A stretch of DNA of 64,000 bases from NCBI GenBank assembly GCA_036571765.1, contig BROE01000001.1, positions 9,695,518 to 9,759,517 on the forward strand, given 5' to 3'. Shown here piece by piece: positions 1-14,461 of this stretch. Origin of the DNA: Plecoglossus altivelis. Taxonomy: Eukaryota; Chordata; Actinopteri; Osmeriformes; Plecoglossidae. The position numbers were made by a program, and so were the translations under genes. Below the pieces are notes generated by a model. It did not search any database, had not been told where the DNA came from, and saw only the letters and a list, made by a program, of their open reading frames with translations. The first letter of the stretch is position 1, and every line of letters starts with the position of its first letter.

Positions 1-3000
1 ACGTTTGTGTAATGACCTGGGTTTAGTTCTCCTTCTGGTAATGCAGAGACACATATTTGCTGAGGTGAAAGCAGCAAGGTATTCCGAAAAATGTCAATAT
101 TATGTTGGTTGAGAGACACCGAGGTAGAAGGCAAACTTTTAATTGGCTGAGCTTCTGCTGGAGTTGTGAAGTGTTTCCTCTTTGCTGAACAACACGCACC
201 CGAAAGGTAATTTTTCATGTAACATAGTCAATACGGACAAAAAATGGTAGCTTATTCTGTAAGGGGACCCATGGAATTCATAGGAAAAGTACTGAATGCT
301 AAATGGTAGGTAACAAATGGCTTCACATAACTTTCATTCGAAGCTAGTTCTAGCTACTATGTACCTTCTTAATTGTAGCAGCAGGGGCATCCATACAGAG
401 ATGAAAATTCTAATGTGATAATCACCTGTACAGGGACACCGTGAAGACTAAGACACATCACCAGGTTTCCACACAGCAGGATAGGAAATAATGGTTTGGT
501 TCCAAGGTGCTATTCAAGGATAGTGTATTTGACTGCAGTATTCAACCTTGGGCCTTTGACAGCATTAGCAGCGGTGGCAATGGCTTGTAACAAGGTGAGG
601 GGGATAATGGGATCATACTGATGGGAGCCCAGCAAGGAGCAACCAAGCTTACTCTGGCATAAACTCCTCTCGTCATATTTTCAACAACAGAGTCAGAGAG
701 ACGTAATGTCATTTCACACAATATATTGAAAAGACTATGCTTTATTTTAAATATCAAGAGTTGTGGAAAGCTCGAATAGACCAGAAAAGGTTTTGATAGA
801 ATCCAAACTTGCCATTGGACCTGCACTGAAGTGATGAATTGTTATCCAGCAAACTGAACTGGATCTGTCTTCGTACTGTGCTTCCTTGTTCTTATCACCG
901 GCCAACTTCTCCCTTTCTCTCAGTTGGATACAAACTCTTTGACAGTATAGTAATTACCTCCAACCTCAGTTGCACTTGCTCTTCTATTGACGCAAAGTTA
1001 AATCTATAGATTCACAGTTAGTCGCTTGTCATATTTACGATTGTATTCCTCTGCACAACACACAGTTTTAGGAACATTAATAGCAGTTTAGTGGCCTATG
1101 GTTTTGAAACAACTGTATTCATTTTTAAGTAAATGAGTTGATCAGTAATCTTACATTTCATGTATATTGTAAGCTTTGAAGGAAATACAATATTCCCATG
1201 GGTTAACTACAGAACATGGTGTACGGACACACTATTTTGCCTGTTGGGGCACAAATCTCCTAGCTCGAGCAGGTCTGTCATAACAAACAAATAAAGACCA
1301 GCAAACATATCAGGTCCTGCTGGACAGGCCTCTGTGATTGACACTCTGCAGGACAGGAGCAGACAACACTGTGTGAGTGGAGATCCAGTCCAGCATCTCA
1401 CTAACAACAGAGGAAAACAGGAATTCTGATCTCATCTTCTCCAGTCTCTGAATATCCATATCAACTTCACCAAGGTTACAGGGCATCATCCACCTACCCT
1501 ATTTAAAACTCAACAACAACTAAATGAACTAAAGTAATATGAGAACAAGAAATGGCTTTTTATAGCGACAAAGTAGTCAACGTGGAACGGGAGATGCTAC
1601 CGCTTCTACTCTCATGATTGACACAACTCAAATCCTGCCAGACAGCATGGAGAAAAATGGCTGTCAGATGAAACATGGTGCTATTCCAACAGCCAGCTCT
1701 CTCTCCGAGGGTGCCATTCGGTTGACAGTACTGATGTGCAAATCACATCACTGGGGTTCCAACGTGTGTGCCACACACATCCACACCCCCTTCCTTGTTT
1801 AAACATGAAAGCTACCTGTTGAATTTGTTCCAAAAATCTGGTGAGTAACAGTCATTGCAGCCTGTGGGGCCATGTTTATTTGATATGGTTTCTCCAGGTT
1901 CTCTGTTGGCTAGTTCTACTAAACGCCCATCGCAGTGCAACATTACATATGGATGTATGCATACAAGACTGGCAAAGATGTTGAGGTGATACATCAATTG
2001 AGTACCTCTACCATAATTAACATCTCTGGAAGGACAATGATTCATGGTCCCTCAAAAGGGCCGAACTCTAATTTTCTGGACTCTTCCAGACAGCCTTGTC
2101 TTCCACTCAATGAGTAAAGCAGGCTGATCACGTCCTTGACAAGAGGAATGAGATCTGACACGCCACCCACGGCTAGTTCGCTCTGTAAACAATACCAGTC
2201 CTGTCAATCTCAAGCCTCACACGTCCATGGCTACTGTAGGCCACAGCTGGCAGACAGCTCCTCATCTCCAAGAATCTATTAAGTCCCTTGTTTTTCACCT
2301 GACACCAGCCGCTGTCCGTGATTGAATGATTAAAATGATGCTTCGCTTCGACAAGCTTGTCAGAGTCGGAGGCAAGTCCAAAAGGCTTTCTGCTACGGCC
2401 GGTGGCGCGGAGCTGGATTTTGAGCACTGTGTTTCTCTTTTTCTAATTAATTTCAACACCAATTGTGCTTCCATTTGTTCTTCATAAATTTCTGCTCTGT
2501 TTCATCCAATTATTTTTTTTTGTGCTTTTTAATATTCAATATGCATTCAATCTCTGAAATAGTCCATCGTTTAACCTTGATATAAGAATGTAAAGGACAA
2601 GAATGTTCTCATTTAGAAGAACTACTTGGCCAGGACTGAGGGCTTCGAGCCAATGACCTGCAGCTACACAGAATCCTATTGGCTTCATGGTGCTGCTCTT
2701 GCCAGTGTGAAACTGTCCTTAGCGGAACAGTATAGAGCAGAATGTTAAAAGTAAAAAGTAAACCTAAAAGCTAAAGTAAATCTTACTTCAGGTGTCTTTA
2801 TCCTGATGTGAAAAGGATGCTGCTTATATACAAAAGAGTAGCTTTTCATTTCCACTTTCCCTGGACCTGTTGACTGCTTCCAGACACCTAATGACACAAC
2901 AGCCCATTCAGTGACAGAATAATTTTGTAATTCTACCATTCTCTACACTATATTATGTAAAGTAACTTTCCTACTTCTCCTTTTGTTTGTGGCAGTTTCA

Positions 3001-3640
3001 ACAGGGTCTACTAAACATTTACATTATCCCTTAAAAATATGAGAGTCATGTGTCTTGGAAGTAAAGATAATCAATTGCATTGCAACGCCCACCAACAATC
3101 TGTTGGTGCAGAAATTTATCATAACACTTTCAGACACCATATATACTCTGTATCGGTCTCACAGTGAATCGCTCAATGAGCCTTCTTCGAATGTGATTTA
3201 TTTGGGGAATCTGCGGGGCAATCAGTCATAAGCGGCCCTTTTGACTATCTTATAAAGCAGGCTATAATCTGAAAGAGAAACAGCAGTAAATTGAACTGTC
3301 AAAACAAAATATGTGAGGCAGTTTATCAGAGAGCACAGTGTTGACTACAAATTGCCCTCCTCTCTCAAAATCTAGCAGTCTTCTGACCAGACCAAAGCCC
3401 CTCTTAATGTTACCACAGTCATGTTTGTACTGTATGTGTCTACTGCATGTAATCGAGTAACTTTAATACAGTCAAATCCTGGTCAATTCTGACATAAAAC
3501 TGTACAAACTTTTTTGCCATCCCTATTAATTAGATGTGCAGGACTTAATTAAACTAGGCAATAACACCCTATTGTAATGTCACGTATATATTTATGTGAG
3601 TGTGCTTGTTGCTTACCTTTTTATAGAGAAATTGAAAGAG
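1..3640. other. Non-coding, no gene recognised
   Basis: Only short open frames without recognisable domains or splice context are present. There is no strong repeat, and composition is moderately AT-rich. It is probably intergenic DNA upstream of gene A. Confidence 0.5.
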
Positions 3641-4130
3641 GGGATATAAATTACATCAAGGCATGATCTCACATGACATAATGTGTGTTCGCTTAACATG
3701 AAAAGGGTCTGTCCTGCTATCGTGTGAGTTATTTTCTGTTCTTTTGGTCCTCATGGACAACCTGAAATAATATGACGATGTCTTTACAAGCAGAGGTTAC
3801 AGAGGAGATACAAATTATGTGGGGCGTTTTCTCACCAAGTACAACGTGTACCCACCTGACACGCAAAGGGTCTGTCCTGACATCATGTGTGTCGTTTTCA
3901 ATGGTCTTTTAATCAGAATGAACAACCTAATATGTCTGCTATTTTCTAGCAAATGCTACACAGGGGATACAAATGATATCAGGGCTGTTTGTTCACCTGA
4001 TGTTAGTTGTGTCCCCTCCCCAAACATCTTAACATGAAAAGGGTTTGTCCTGGCAAGATGGGTGTTATTTTCAGTGTCCTCTTGGTCACTATGAACAACC
4101 TGAGATAACCAGAATAGAATCTGTTTGTCT
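3641..4130. repeat. Old tandem triplication, unit about 160 bp
   Basis: Three diverged copies start near 3641, 3801 and 3961. Each has, in the same order, GGGGATAYAAAT, then an AAAGGGTCTGTCCTG-like element, then a GAACAACCT-like element. A partial further copy of the TGTC-TGCC-ATC element follows near 4120. Mismatches and small indels are frequent, so the array is old. Confidence 0.6.
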
Positions 4131-7100
4131 TGCCATCATTTGTGTCATTAAGAATACTTACCTTTGGCAAGCACAGTCTGTGATAATCTGACATATATAT
4201 TTATAGATATTATTATTATTATTTTCTCTCCCCTAAGGATCCCTTAATATTTGCACTTCATAGACATCGCCGCCATCAAAATGTTTTTCTCGGTAAGGTG
4301 TTGCTATAAATTATAAGCACGAATACTGACTGTATTTAAAATACTCAAATATGATTTGCATCTGCAACCGACGCAAGCAATTTCCCCTCAAATTGTACCC
4401 TCTGTAGTTTCACATTGTAATTCTTCAATGAATTGCAGACCTCGAAATGCCTGCCATTTGATGTTTGTGATGTTAACTAAAAACTTAACTGAAAGATATT
4501 TTTTTTCCCTGTCACATTGCCCTGGGGATCTGGAGATTGAGGAACTGTGTAGGCGTTAAGAGCTCTTCAGGGCCACAGGCGGGCCAAGTCAAGTACCAGG
4601 GCCCTGATTGGTCCATTGGTATCCTGATGATGCCACAGCAGGAAGCGCTAGCAGCTGGGCTCTTTGGTGTCTTCTCAGGTTCCTACAAGAGCATTCCAAT
4701 CAAGTCTGATTCAGCCAGGGATGGAGTAGGATGGATGCCTAGGTCAGCAGAAGTCTTCCAGAAGGCTGAGAGAACATCTTCGCTGTCTGAGAATGATATT
4801 TGGACTGTGTGGAAGCATTGCATACCACAACTACTCCATCCACCTCACCGGGCTGCTACAGTAGCAGGGATGTGCAAACTGACGTAGCCTCCGAGGTTTT
4901 CGGAAATTGTTTTTCATTCATGCTCGAAATGTGTGTCGCGACAGATTGCATGTCTGTTTTTAGCCTGTGGAGAAATTTCGCTCCTCAGCCGATTCAAATG
5001 TGACAGTTGTTGTCTGTAACTGCTGATAGGGCAATAAAGCTGTTACTAAGACTGAAACACATTGAGTGAGAATGCTGTACAAGCGGGTTTTTATGATTAC
5101 AGTTTTACTGTGATGAGGAGCTATGTTCTGCATTTGGCTGGTTGGGCAGGGTAGCTATTACTGTATTTTTAAAACAACTGGTGGTACTCTTCTTAATCTA
5201 AGAATGTTGCTCCCACTATCAGTCAACTAGTGACCCTTCACCCTCCTGTCCCCTACTCTGACAGCCACCTGAGAGCCCCTCCTCTTCCTGCTTCCTCTCT
5301 GACAGGCATCAGGGAAGGTCTGCTGAACTGAGAGAGAAGAGAGGAGATGAAGTGAGGGCAGGAAAGGAGAGGAGAAGAAGAGGGAAGGAGAGGAGAAGAG
5401 AGGAGAGAAGACGAAAAGAGGACAGAGGAGATGAGAAGAAAGGAGGTTGCTGACAGTGTGAATAAGACACACAGGTTGCTCTGTCTCCATAATACCTTGC
5501 CTGGTCAAGGCAGAGGATACTAGCATATGGATGGCAAGCTCAGTCTGGCCCATACATGTCAGCTTGTTTCTAACAGGAAAACCAGTCAAATTCTTATTCA
5601 ATGCAGATTATGAAATGATGACAACATATGTGCAAGCTATCTTGGAAAAATATAATTTAGACTTAAATCATCCGTACTATTTAAAGGTTAAAGGGGTTTT
5701 CTCCATTGTCTCTTCAACCCTATTACGCTCCCCGTGTGTTGTCCTAAGAGCTGCCAAGAGAAAGACAGATACAAATTGCAGAAAGAAAGAAAAAGAGGAG
5801 AGTAAATGAAAATAAGAAAAATGAAAGGCATTAGCATTTCATCTAGAATCCATCTGTTGCAGTTGTTTAATGTGTGCAGCGTTCCCTGTGGAATGTGCCT
5901 ACTTCACAGAAAAGTGGGCCAATTACAGAAGAGCATGTAAAGCCACCGCGAGTCCTTCCAGGAAGGATGTTAGGGAACAAGGGACAAGGAAACACTTTCT
6001 AAATCTCATACAACAGACGCTCTAGCAAGGCAAAAAGATGTCCTAAAGGGCTGACTTACACTATTTCAGCAGGACTGGTGGATAACAAGAACCCAACAAT
6101 ATGATAATAGAAAGCACCGTTGTAAATCCTACGAGAAGCACTCTACAGAGAAATGAATAACAGTGGACAGAGGCTAGATAGTGCGAAACATAATAAAACA
6201 AGAAGACAGACTTGTCTGCCCACCCGTGCACCCCTCCTTGCCCACAGACAGTGGTATTGATCTGGTCTTTGATCCTGCTTATATACTACATCAAAGACAA
6301 ACGCCAAATGAATGAAAAGAAAATAATACGTTTCCTCACTCAGTTCACTTCCTTGGCTTCCTTGGCTATCACCGATGCTAACTTCCAACTTTGTTTCTGC
6401 ACTCTGCTAATGGCTCTTAGTGTGTAAGATTGGATTATTTTCCATTTGAAACGTTGCTCATTTTGCTCGGATGCAGAAAGTTGCAACAAAGTCATTATAT
6501 ACTGCACTGGGCTGCAGATGAAAGAGGAAGCCTACAGCGTGTTATGTTCCATGTGATTGGCCATTTTCTCAGGACCAACTGCTTATTGTATTGTGTAGAC
6601 GTTCAGGTTCTGCTATATGAATGTAGATCTGCCCACACACATAGATAGCACCTTCTCATCAGTCACACTTTAGCCTGTGACTGAGGAGATCGTTAGCAAA
6701 GTAATTTGCTCAGTAATGAGACAGTTGTCTTCATCTATCACCATCTCTTCTCCTGGTACTTAAACATGAGATGAATAGGAACATCACCAATGCTATATTT
6801 GAGACTTAGAGGCACATTGGCATCATTAATAGGCTCTTTAGGTTTATTCTAGATGATGTACCTGTAAGGAAGCATCTCATAAGGGTAAAGGATGGCACTC
6901 TCACACTGTGCTGATAGGTCGAATTTCATCCAGGGGCATTTTGAATGTTGCCGAGCAGTTTTGACTGCGCACACCACCCTAACCCTTCAGTCCCAAAAGG
7001 TATGTTCAGGGTTTCATGGTGACACAGGCTAAGCATGATTCAGAGGCACATCTGTGACACCAGCACCACCTACACTACAAACACAGTCACTTCTGACAGA

Positions 7101-8848
7101 GTCAGTCATTGGTACTTTCTGGTTGTTGATGGACAGAATGTAGGCCACGTCGATACTTCCATCTAGTGGTAGTTTTATGACATCGCAGTCTGGTGTTGTG
7201 CCAATGGAAGTTTGCTGGTCTCTGCTAAGAAGTGTCTCTTTCTTTAGCTACTGCCTGTTCTGACCACTAGAAAGCAGAGTGACATAAAAAATTACGTTAT
7301 AGGATCTGTGAGTGTTTCCTCCTCCAATATATACCGTGCTAATGAAACCTTCCCCACGACTGAATGTGTTTTACTGAAAAAATTGAATTTGCTCCCTGTA
7401 TTCCTACCAGAGATGTTTTGGCTTGGAAACTTCTAAATCAGGAACCTACATTACGCACAAGTTTCACTCAATAACCCAAAATATACATCACAAAGACTCA
7501 TTTGAGGTCCTCACTTTTTGCTGTGTTCAATGTCAGTTTTCTGTGCCACAAAATAAGATGTTGGGAGGACAGTACCCACAGAAGACTAATGACCACACAG
7601 CACAGAGATGACAGTGTGTCTAAAAGAGTAATACGTTATCTGGGCAATCATGCTAAAGGTTATTGTCATGCCTCAGTGAAGATACTAAAGGTGCCACCGT
7701 CACATATTGTCATACAATGTCACACCTTGTCCGCTGGCAGATCTACCAGGCAATTATTCTATAGAGATGCCTAACAGATCCCCAAGGAGGAGGTGTGTGT
7801 GTGTGTGTGTTTCTGTGCATATGTGGGGTCTTCGCAGGTGACATTCTCTTTGTCCCTTTACTGGGAGCTGTCTGAATGTCATCCTCATTGTTTATGGTCG
7901 AACTTCTGTAGGATACACAAACCGCTACCTTGGAGGGCCATGAAAGTTCAGTCACATTGTGCAAAGAGATTAAATTTTTCTGGTGCAGTCTGCAACCTGT
8001 CATATAATACAACGCAATCATGTCAGAAATGATGTGTTATTTGTCTCCGTGTTTTCAGCAACTTCAGTTTTACTGTTTCAACCCACACCAAATAATGGTT
8101 CACTCTATTGAGCAGTTCATTATATGAGTAGTTCATTAGTGCAATCCATCTTGGTGGTGTGAACATGTACCTGATACGTACAGTATGTGTATGTGTGTGT
8201 GTGTGTGTGTGTGTGAGTGGTGTGTGTGTGTGTTTGAGAGAGAATTCCTCGCCATTAGCTTCCGATGAGAACAAAATCACAACAGCATCCTGGTTGATTA
8301 ATGAGGGGCCCGAGCCAGACTAGCGCTGGGACACCAGATGGCAGAGGAAGGTCACACTGGAACTATTAGAATCCTGCAGGACTTGAAAAAATAACGGCGT
8401 AAGGAATGGTTCAAGGCTCTACAACATAGCCTTCTAACACAGCTAGAGGTTTCGTTCTACTGAGTAGACAGTTGGACCACATCTATGCTTGAATAATTAA
8501 TGACCAGGCTGGAAATATTCACATGTACCCCTGTATCCAGAACATTTTATAGCCAAACTTTGTCAGAATTTCTCATGAGACGATAACTCAGACAGGAATG
8601 AAGCAGAACCTCCTGTGAAGGGTGGAGAAATCCCAGCATTGATAGAAAATTCTAATTAGGAAAACAAGCAGGATGGGGTCACCTAGTGACCCCAGGTCTA
8701 AATATAACCTTTTCAGCATTGATGATGTGAGAAACCAAGAAGGAGAGAATTCGGAAACTGCGTTCTTGATTTTCAACTTTTGCTTTTGAGGACATGTCCC
8801 CACTTCATCACTCCAGCTGTGTTAAAAGTTAAATGAGAGAGATGGAGA

Positions 8849-8879
<31 letters not shown>

Positions 8880-8961
8880 GGTGAAAGAGAGAGAAGGTGA
8901 AAGAGAGAGAAGGTGAAAGAGAGAGAAGGAAGAGTCCTGAGATCAGCAGCAAACAGAGAGA
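4131..8961. other. Non-coding, with GA-rich tract and GT microsatellites
   Basis: A purine-rich tract (GAGAGGAGAAGAG type) lies at about 5325-5440, and GT microsatellites at about 7791-7812 and 8185-8230. A GA-rich tract with a repeated GAGAGAAGGTGAAA unit lies at about 8830-8932. No supported gene. One exon-like frame near 5577-5686 is discussed in the findings. Confidence 0.5.
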
Positions 8962-9207
8962 GGGGGAGTCTAACTGGGGCTCCAGCTTTGCTTAGCAAGT
9001 TTGATGGTGACAGAAGGACATTGTTGTAACATTCACATCCTGTTCGACTCAGACACCAGCCACCGCCATACATGCAGTCAGTTGGGGGAGTCTAACTGGG
9101 GCTCCAGCTTTGCTTAGCAAGTTTGATGGTGACAGAAGGACATTGTTGTAACATTCACATCCTGTTTGACTCAGACGCCAGCCACCGCCACACATGCAGT
9201 CAGTTGG
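8962..9207. repeat. 122-bp tandem duplication, two copies
   Basis: Copy 1 (8962-9083) and copy 2 (9084-9207) both begin GGGGGAGTCTAACTGGGGCT and end CATGCAGTCAGTTGG. I see about three substitutions between them (GTTCGAC/GTTTGAC, GACACC/GACGCC, CATAC/CACAC), so the duplication is young. Confidence 0.85.
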
Positions 9208-11862
9208 TAACAGACACCTAGGTTAGGATTCTGACAAAAGCTCTATAAGTGAAAACAAATAGAATCAGAACCATTTCAAGTGAATACACATCACCCACGC
9301 ACTGCCAGATGGGCCCAACGGATTCTACGCTGTTTGTCTCCAGTTCAGATTGCGGTTATGGTTTGTTCCTCTAGTTTTGGTGTGTTCTACTGGATAGTCC
9401 ACTGAAAACCTCCACATAAATAAATAAACAAGCCTGTCCATGCATTCTATCCAGCAGAGACAGTGGCTCCGCTAGTTGACAGGCTTTTTGGCGTATACCC
9501 TAAGGATCTTGTTAAAGGGCTGAGGTAAAATATATGAAGGCTTAAATTGGATGTTTGTGGAAGAAAAGTTTATTTTGGTCTCCGAAGTAAGTAGAAACTG
9601 GAATGTATGAAGTCAATTTTCTGGTTGAATAATGACTAAAGGAATGTTTCAATTCGTTTGACTGCTAGAAAATCAACTCAAAAATTCTCTTATTAGAGTA
9701 TCTTGAGAAGTGAGAGTTTGGAAGGAATAAAAATAGCATCGAGTTAATTCCTCTTTATACATTGCATTTACCGCGATGATGGATGAATTAATAACTGTTA
9801 ATAGCGATCATAATAGTTAGTTCCATAATAAAGTGTCAAACATCATTTGTTTTGTTATGGATAGATAAATGTAGATTTGCATCATACTTGCAAAAAAACT
9901 TTATTAGTGGCTGTCATGTTGGATTAGATGCCTTGTTAGTGCACGTTCCTGTCCACCGTCTCTCTAGCTGGCGTGATGAAGTTGACTTTGCCAGGGGCGG
10001 CTGTGAGGTGGCCCTCATCTGAGTTAGCTTGGAACAAGCGGGGCCTGAGCTGGCAGTCCACACCCAGCAGCACTGTCTTCCAACCTCTGCTGCAGGACAC
10101 CCTCAGAGACTGGGTTCCATCTACCACAGCAGAGGTTGTTTAGACATGTCTTGATTGTGATGATAATAGTACTCGATGGGGGGAATTTTGTTTTTGAGTT
10201 AGTGACATCGAGTAGTATTAGTAGCAGCGAATAAGTACAGTACAGTCAACTCGTTTCTCACACTACAGGTGTGGCTCTGGATGAGATAGCTCAGGAATCG
10301 TCTCCAAGGTGTTTCTCTCTCTCTTCCATCACCTGTTTGGTAATGATCTTCTCCATCCTTTTCTGGGTTAATGGAGTTTAGACAGAGCTGTAGTCAAGTA
10401 TTACCATCTCCTCCAGGGGACAAAAGTGTGCTGTTGTCACAATCATTACTTCATAATGGGATTCTGCAGTTTCTCAGTTAACTCAACTGCCAACAAAATC
10501 GAAACAAAAAAACAAACAAACCTAATGATGTCAGATTGTTCTCTGTTAAATCACTGTCAACTTGACTCACATCAGATGAGCACAGCAGAAGTAATGAGCC
10601 TAAACACATTTAATACGGTCTTCTACTCACCTATTCTGAGGGCAGCCTCTAGCAGGGGGTCTATGTATAGAGGATGGATGGACCACAGACCTGTTATGTT
10701 CTCAACACGTATTTACCTGCTGCATAATGGAGGACCCACAGTAGAGCTCTGGTTCAGCTTTCTTCTCAATTATCTTCTCTTCCAGATGGACGCGACCTTT
10801 CAACTATGACTTAGGAGTGCGTCTTCAAATGACGACCGACCAGAATGAACGTTGTCTTTCTACTTCACACAAATCTTTGAATGAAGCACGAAGCTTCATG
10901 TTGTTTACTGAAAGGCAAATTTTTCAAGAAAACATTGTGAAACACGTCTCTGAAACATGCCCGCAGACAGTCTAACTTGATTGCGAATACTTAATCCTGT
11001 CTAGATGTAGGGTGTATCCAAAGGCTCTGCGCTGCTCCAAACATCTCGCCAGAAAAACGCTTGAGGCCAATTGCGACACTTGGACTTTTGTCGCTTCGCC
11101 AGGAACTGGTGTCCAAATAGAAAGATCATAGATGGAAGAAATATGGACCACAAAGGGATTTGAGCCACAGTAACTTATCCTTACTGTGTACAGTACACAG
11201 TATATATGTTGGTTCTACGTTGTAGTTATTCTTTTGACCTTTGTCAGGGGACATTTTGGTCTGATCTTTTTTAGTGATTGTTTTTTTTTTTCAAGAAAGA
11301 AGCGCTTCTGTGTGCCCAGGAGAAGTTGGTCAGTCCAAATCCCCTCCAGGAACCAGTAAACTCTCTTTGACCTGAACCCTGGATGGGACACGCCTCTGAA
11401 AGACCTCCACACCATCTGGCCTGCTCACACACACACCTGTCAGCTTTAACACACGCAAACTGAACTCGTACAAAACGATTCCCGCACACACGTGCACCGA
11501 AAATGGCATTTCCCGAACATTTATGATCTGATTTTGCAGTCGAAACAAACAAGAGCGAGCCTGCTTTCTCGCCTCTCGCAGGGAACACTTTTTTGAACCA
11601 CCAGTGGACGTGTAACATGAATGGTTCATGAAGGAAAGTGTGTTTCTGTACCACAACCCCTCGACAGCACTTCACAATACCAAGGGAGAGACTCCATTGA
11701 TCTGTTCTCTGAGCTGGAAGCAGTGGGAAGCCCGCCCAGGTCAAGGGGAAGATGAAAAACATCGAATGAAGGAAGAGAACAAGAAGAATTGTGAACCTCC
11801 AAGGAAATGGAAAATAGAACACACAAGAGCTTACATACACCAGCCCAAACAACCACAGACAC

Positions 11863-11929
<67 letters not shown>

Positions 11930-14007
11930 CAGACACACAGACACACAGACAAACAACACACGATATAAATACATGCACAGCAGCATGCAGGTGCTGACTG
12001 ACACACATAGGCACACGCACACATGTAAACCCTCAAACATACTCTTTTGCTGTTTTTAAAGCCCAGCAGTCAGAACTGGGGTTATATTATAAAGTGTTGT
12101 ATTTTGTGCTGTGGTGGATTATCTCCAATATGACCACCATGGCATCTGTCACAATAACATGCAAATCTGTTACAGTTAAGGAACATAAGCAGTTTTTATT
12201 ATTCAGTTGGGTTCAAAGCATGTTTCCCAGAAGGTCAAATCCTTCCACATAATTCAGGGGCCGGTCAACATCGACCTGGGGGCAATCAACTCAGTTTGTT
12301 GAGACACCTTTGGCAGATATACGGCAGTCACAGCCTCAGATAGCGAGCAGGAAGTGGCCAAAGATAAGTGTTGAGCTAGACTTGGACATTTTTGCCCCAT
12401 GATTGCCCATACACTGGCCATATGGGGGGTTGATTGAAAAAAGAATGGCAATTAAAAAAGAAAGATAGAGAGTAGCCACAAACTGACAGACTGATTGATT
12501 GAAGAATATTTCCCATCCAGTAAACATCCCGTCTCATTTAACCATAGCACCTGTAGCCTCTATATTTAAACCATCATTCATAAAAAATTGGGATAAATGA
12601 TTTGAAGAGATCTTTCAGGGGTGTGGGGGGGCCAATGTGTCAGCGCGCTCCTGTAACGTCTCATATGCACGCACGCGCACGCACGCGCACACACACACAC
12701 ACACACACACTCATCCCACCATGTGTTTGGAGGATTAAGTCATGTCTCTGAGGGGGCACGCCATGCCATCTGTGCATAGTTGATCAGGGACACACACACA
12801 AACATACAAACGCACACGCAAACATACCTACACACAGGCACACATTGAGAAGAAGATACAATAAAATGAAGACAAAGTTCGGAGAAAAGGCAAACAGATA
12901 AAGCGTCTGACTTTAGCTGGATAGCGTGCTGATGTCGTGGCTTAGCTACAGTCCCGGGAGCTTTTAATTTGGTTTCTATGACAAAGATCCTGTAGCATAA
13001 TATTCCACTAATGCTTTAGATGGGTGTGGCGAAGGTGGGGGGAGGTGAGAATGTATCAGATATAATGCCTGAAACAGACTTTATGCCGGGGGACATAGCT
13101 ACAGGATGAAAGATATTTTTGGAAGACAGAGTTTTATTTTTTATCGCTGATTATAAAAAAAAGACAAATGCCATGACAGGATGGATAAACAACAACAACA
13201 ATGTACTAAACTGATTGTGTTTGTATTCTGATTCAGTTCCCAATCCTAGATATTGAACACACCAGATGGTTCTCACAGTGACACAAGACAAGAGGCCTGT
13301 CTCCCATGTGACATCACCCCAACACCCTTAGAAAAAAGGCTCACGGTGATGGAACCAGATACCGTGGATGAAACAATTTCATGATCCTCGTCGGAACGCT
13401 CCGACAAGTGGACTGTCCGCTCTCTGTAGAAAAACCAAAAGTGAAAGAGGCAGCCTGTGAGGGAAGTAAGGAACGTTCGTATCGCTAAATAGGTCAGCCT
13501 CGTAACGAAGGACATTCATCCATCAGAGGCTATCAAAAATGCAAGAGCCCGAACATTTTCTATTAGGAATTAGATGAAGTGCACACATGTGAGAGCTCTG
13601 CTAATCTATCATCCTCCCAGGGCTTCATCCACTCCTCATAATGAGCCTGTGGCCTGCCACACTTGAAGGAAAACATACACACACAGTCAATTGGCTGAAC
13701 TTGAAAATAGTTTCGAATTGACCAAAATTGTATAACCTTTCCTTTTGATGACCAAAAGAAACCGGACTGACCGCATTCTAGCAGACAACAGCTGTACAGG
13801 TTGCTTGTCAAGCTCTGCCGAGTGTATGGTTCATGGGAGTGCATGCGTTGTGTTGTTTGCGCTTGTGTGTTTGCATTCTCTGCCTTCATGAGGACCTTGG
13901 GGGATTGTCTGACACCCACCTCCAGTACTGTGCACTGAAACAGCGTATGGGGGAGAGTTGGAGAGACATCAGAGAGCCGCACTCGCTTTAAAGACACTGC
14001 TGCACAA
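9208..14007. other. Non-coding with CA microsatellites
   Basis: A CA array with CAGACACA variants lies at about 11858-11956, and GCACGCGCAC-type alternating sequence followed by CA at about 12667-12711. Both strands show long open frames across the CA array, but these are repeat artefacts. No gene recognised. Confidence 0.5.
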
Positions 14008-14461
14008 GTGAGGGAGTCTGCTGCCGCTGCTCTATCTCTGTCTAAACTCTTGGAGGGGAAGAAGGAAAGAAAGAGGGAAAGGAGAGAGAAGGGTGGGTGC
14101 AGAGGGAGGGGGGGCAGAGAGCGAGAGAGTGCGCCAGCGAGAGAAAGCAGAGAGAGAGTGTCGAATGAGAGGTCCGCAGGGAGGAGGGAGAGAGAGATAC
14201 AGACGGAAAGAGGGAGGGCTCATAGAGAGAGAGTAGGGAGGGTAGGGAGGGACACAGAAGTGGGAGAGAGTGGAAGCAGAGGAGAGGAAAGAGGAGAGAA
14301 GGAGCCAGAGAGAGAGAGAGAGAGAGAGAATGTGTTTACGGGGCTGCAAGTGTGTTCTTTGCTCAGGGGGGAGCTGCATAGCTTTTGCCCTCATATGTTT
14401 AGATTAATCTGGTCACGATAACAACATCAACATCAGCTTTAGGCTAGACGGATCAGTCCAG
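14008..14461 (+). promoter_or_regulatory. Candidate gene A 5' leader exon (purine-rich), donor at 14461/14462
   Basis: A strongly GA-rich block is followed by ordinary sequence ending GATCAGTCCAG/GTATGTG, a good donor. It lies 3.5 kb upstream of the start-codon exon, and type II cadherins usually have non-coding leader exons. A TTTAAAG element at about 13987 could be a weak TATA-like site. No transcript evidence can be seen; the left boundary is arbitrary. Confidence 0.3.

Noticed and set aside
11271..12059. Long open frames on both strands, up to 249 residues, with VCVCVC or THTHTH runs
   Set aside because: They are translations of the CA/GT microsatellite, with no domain and no splice context.
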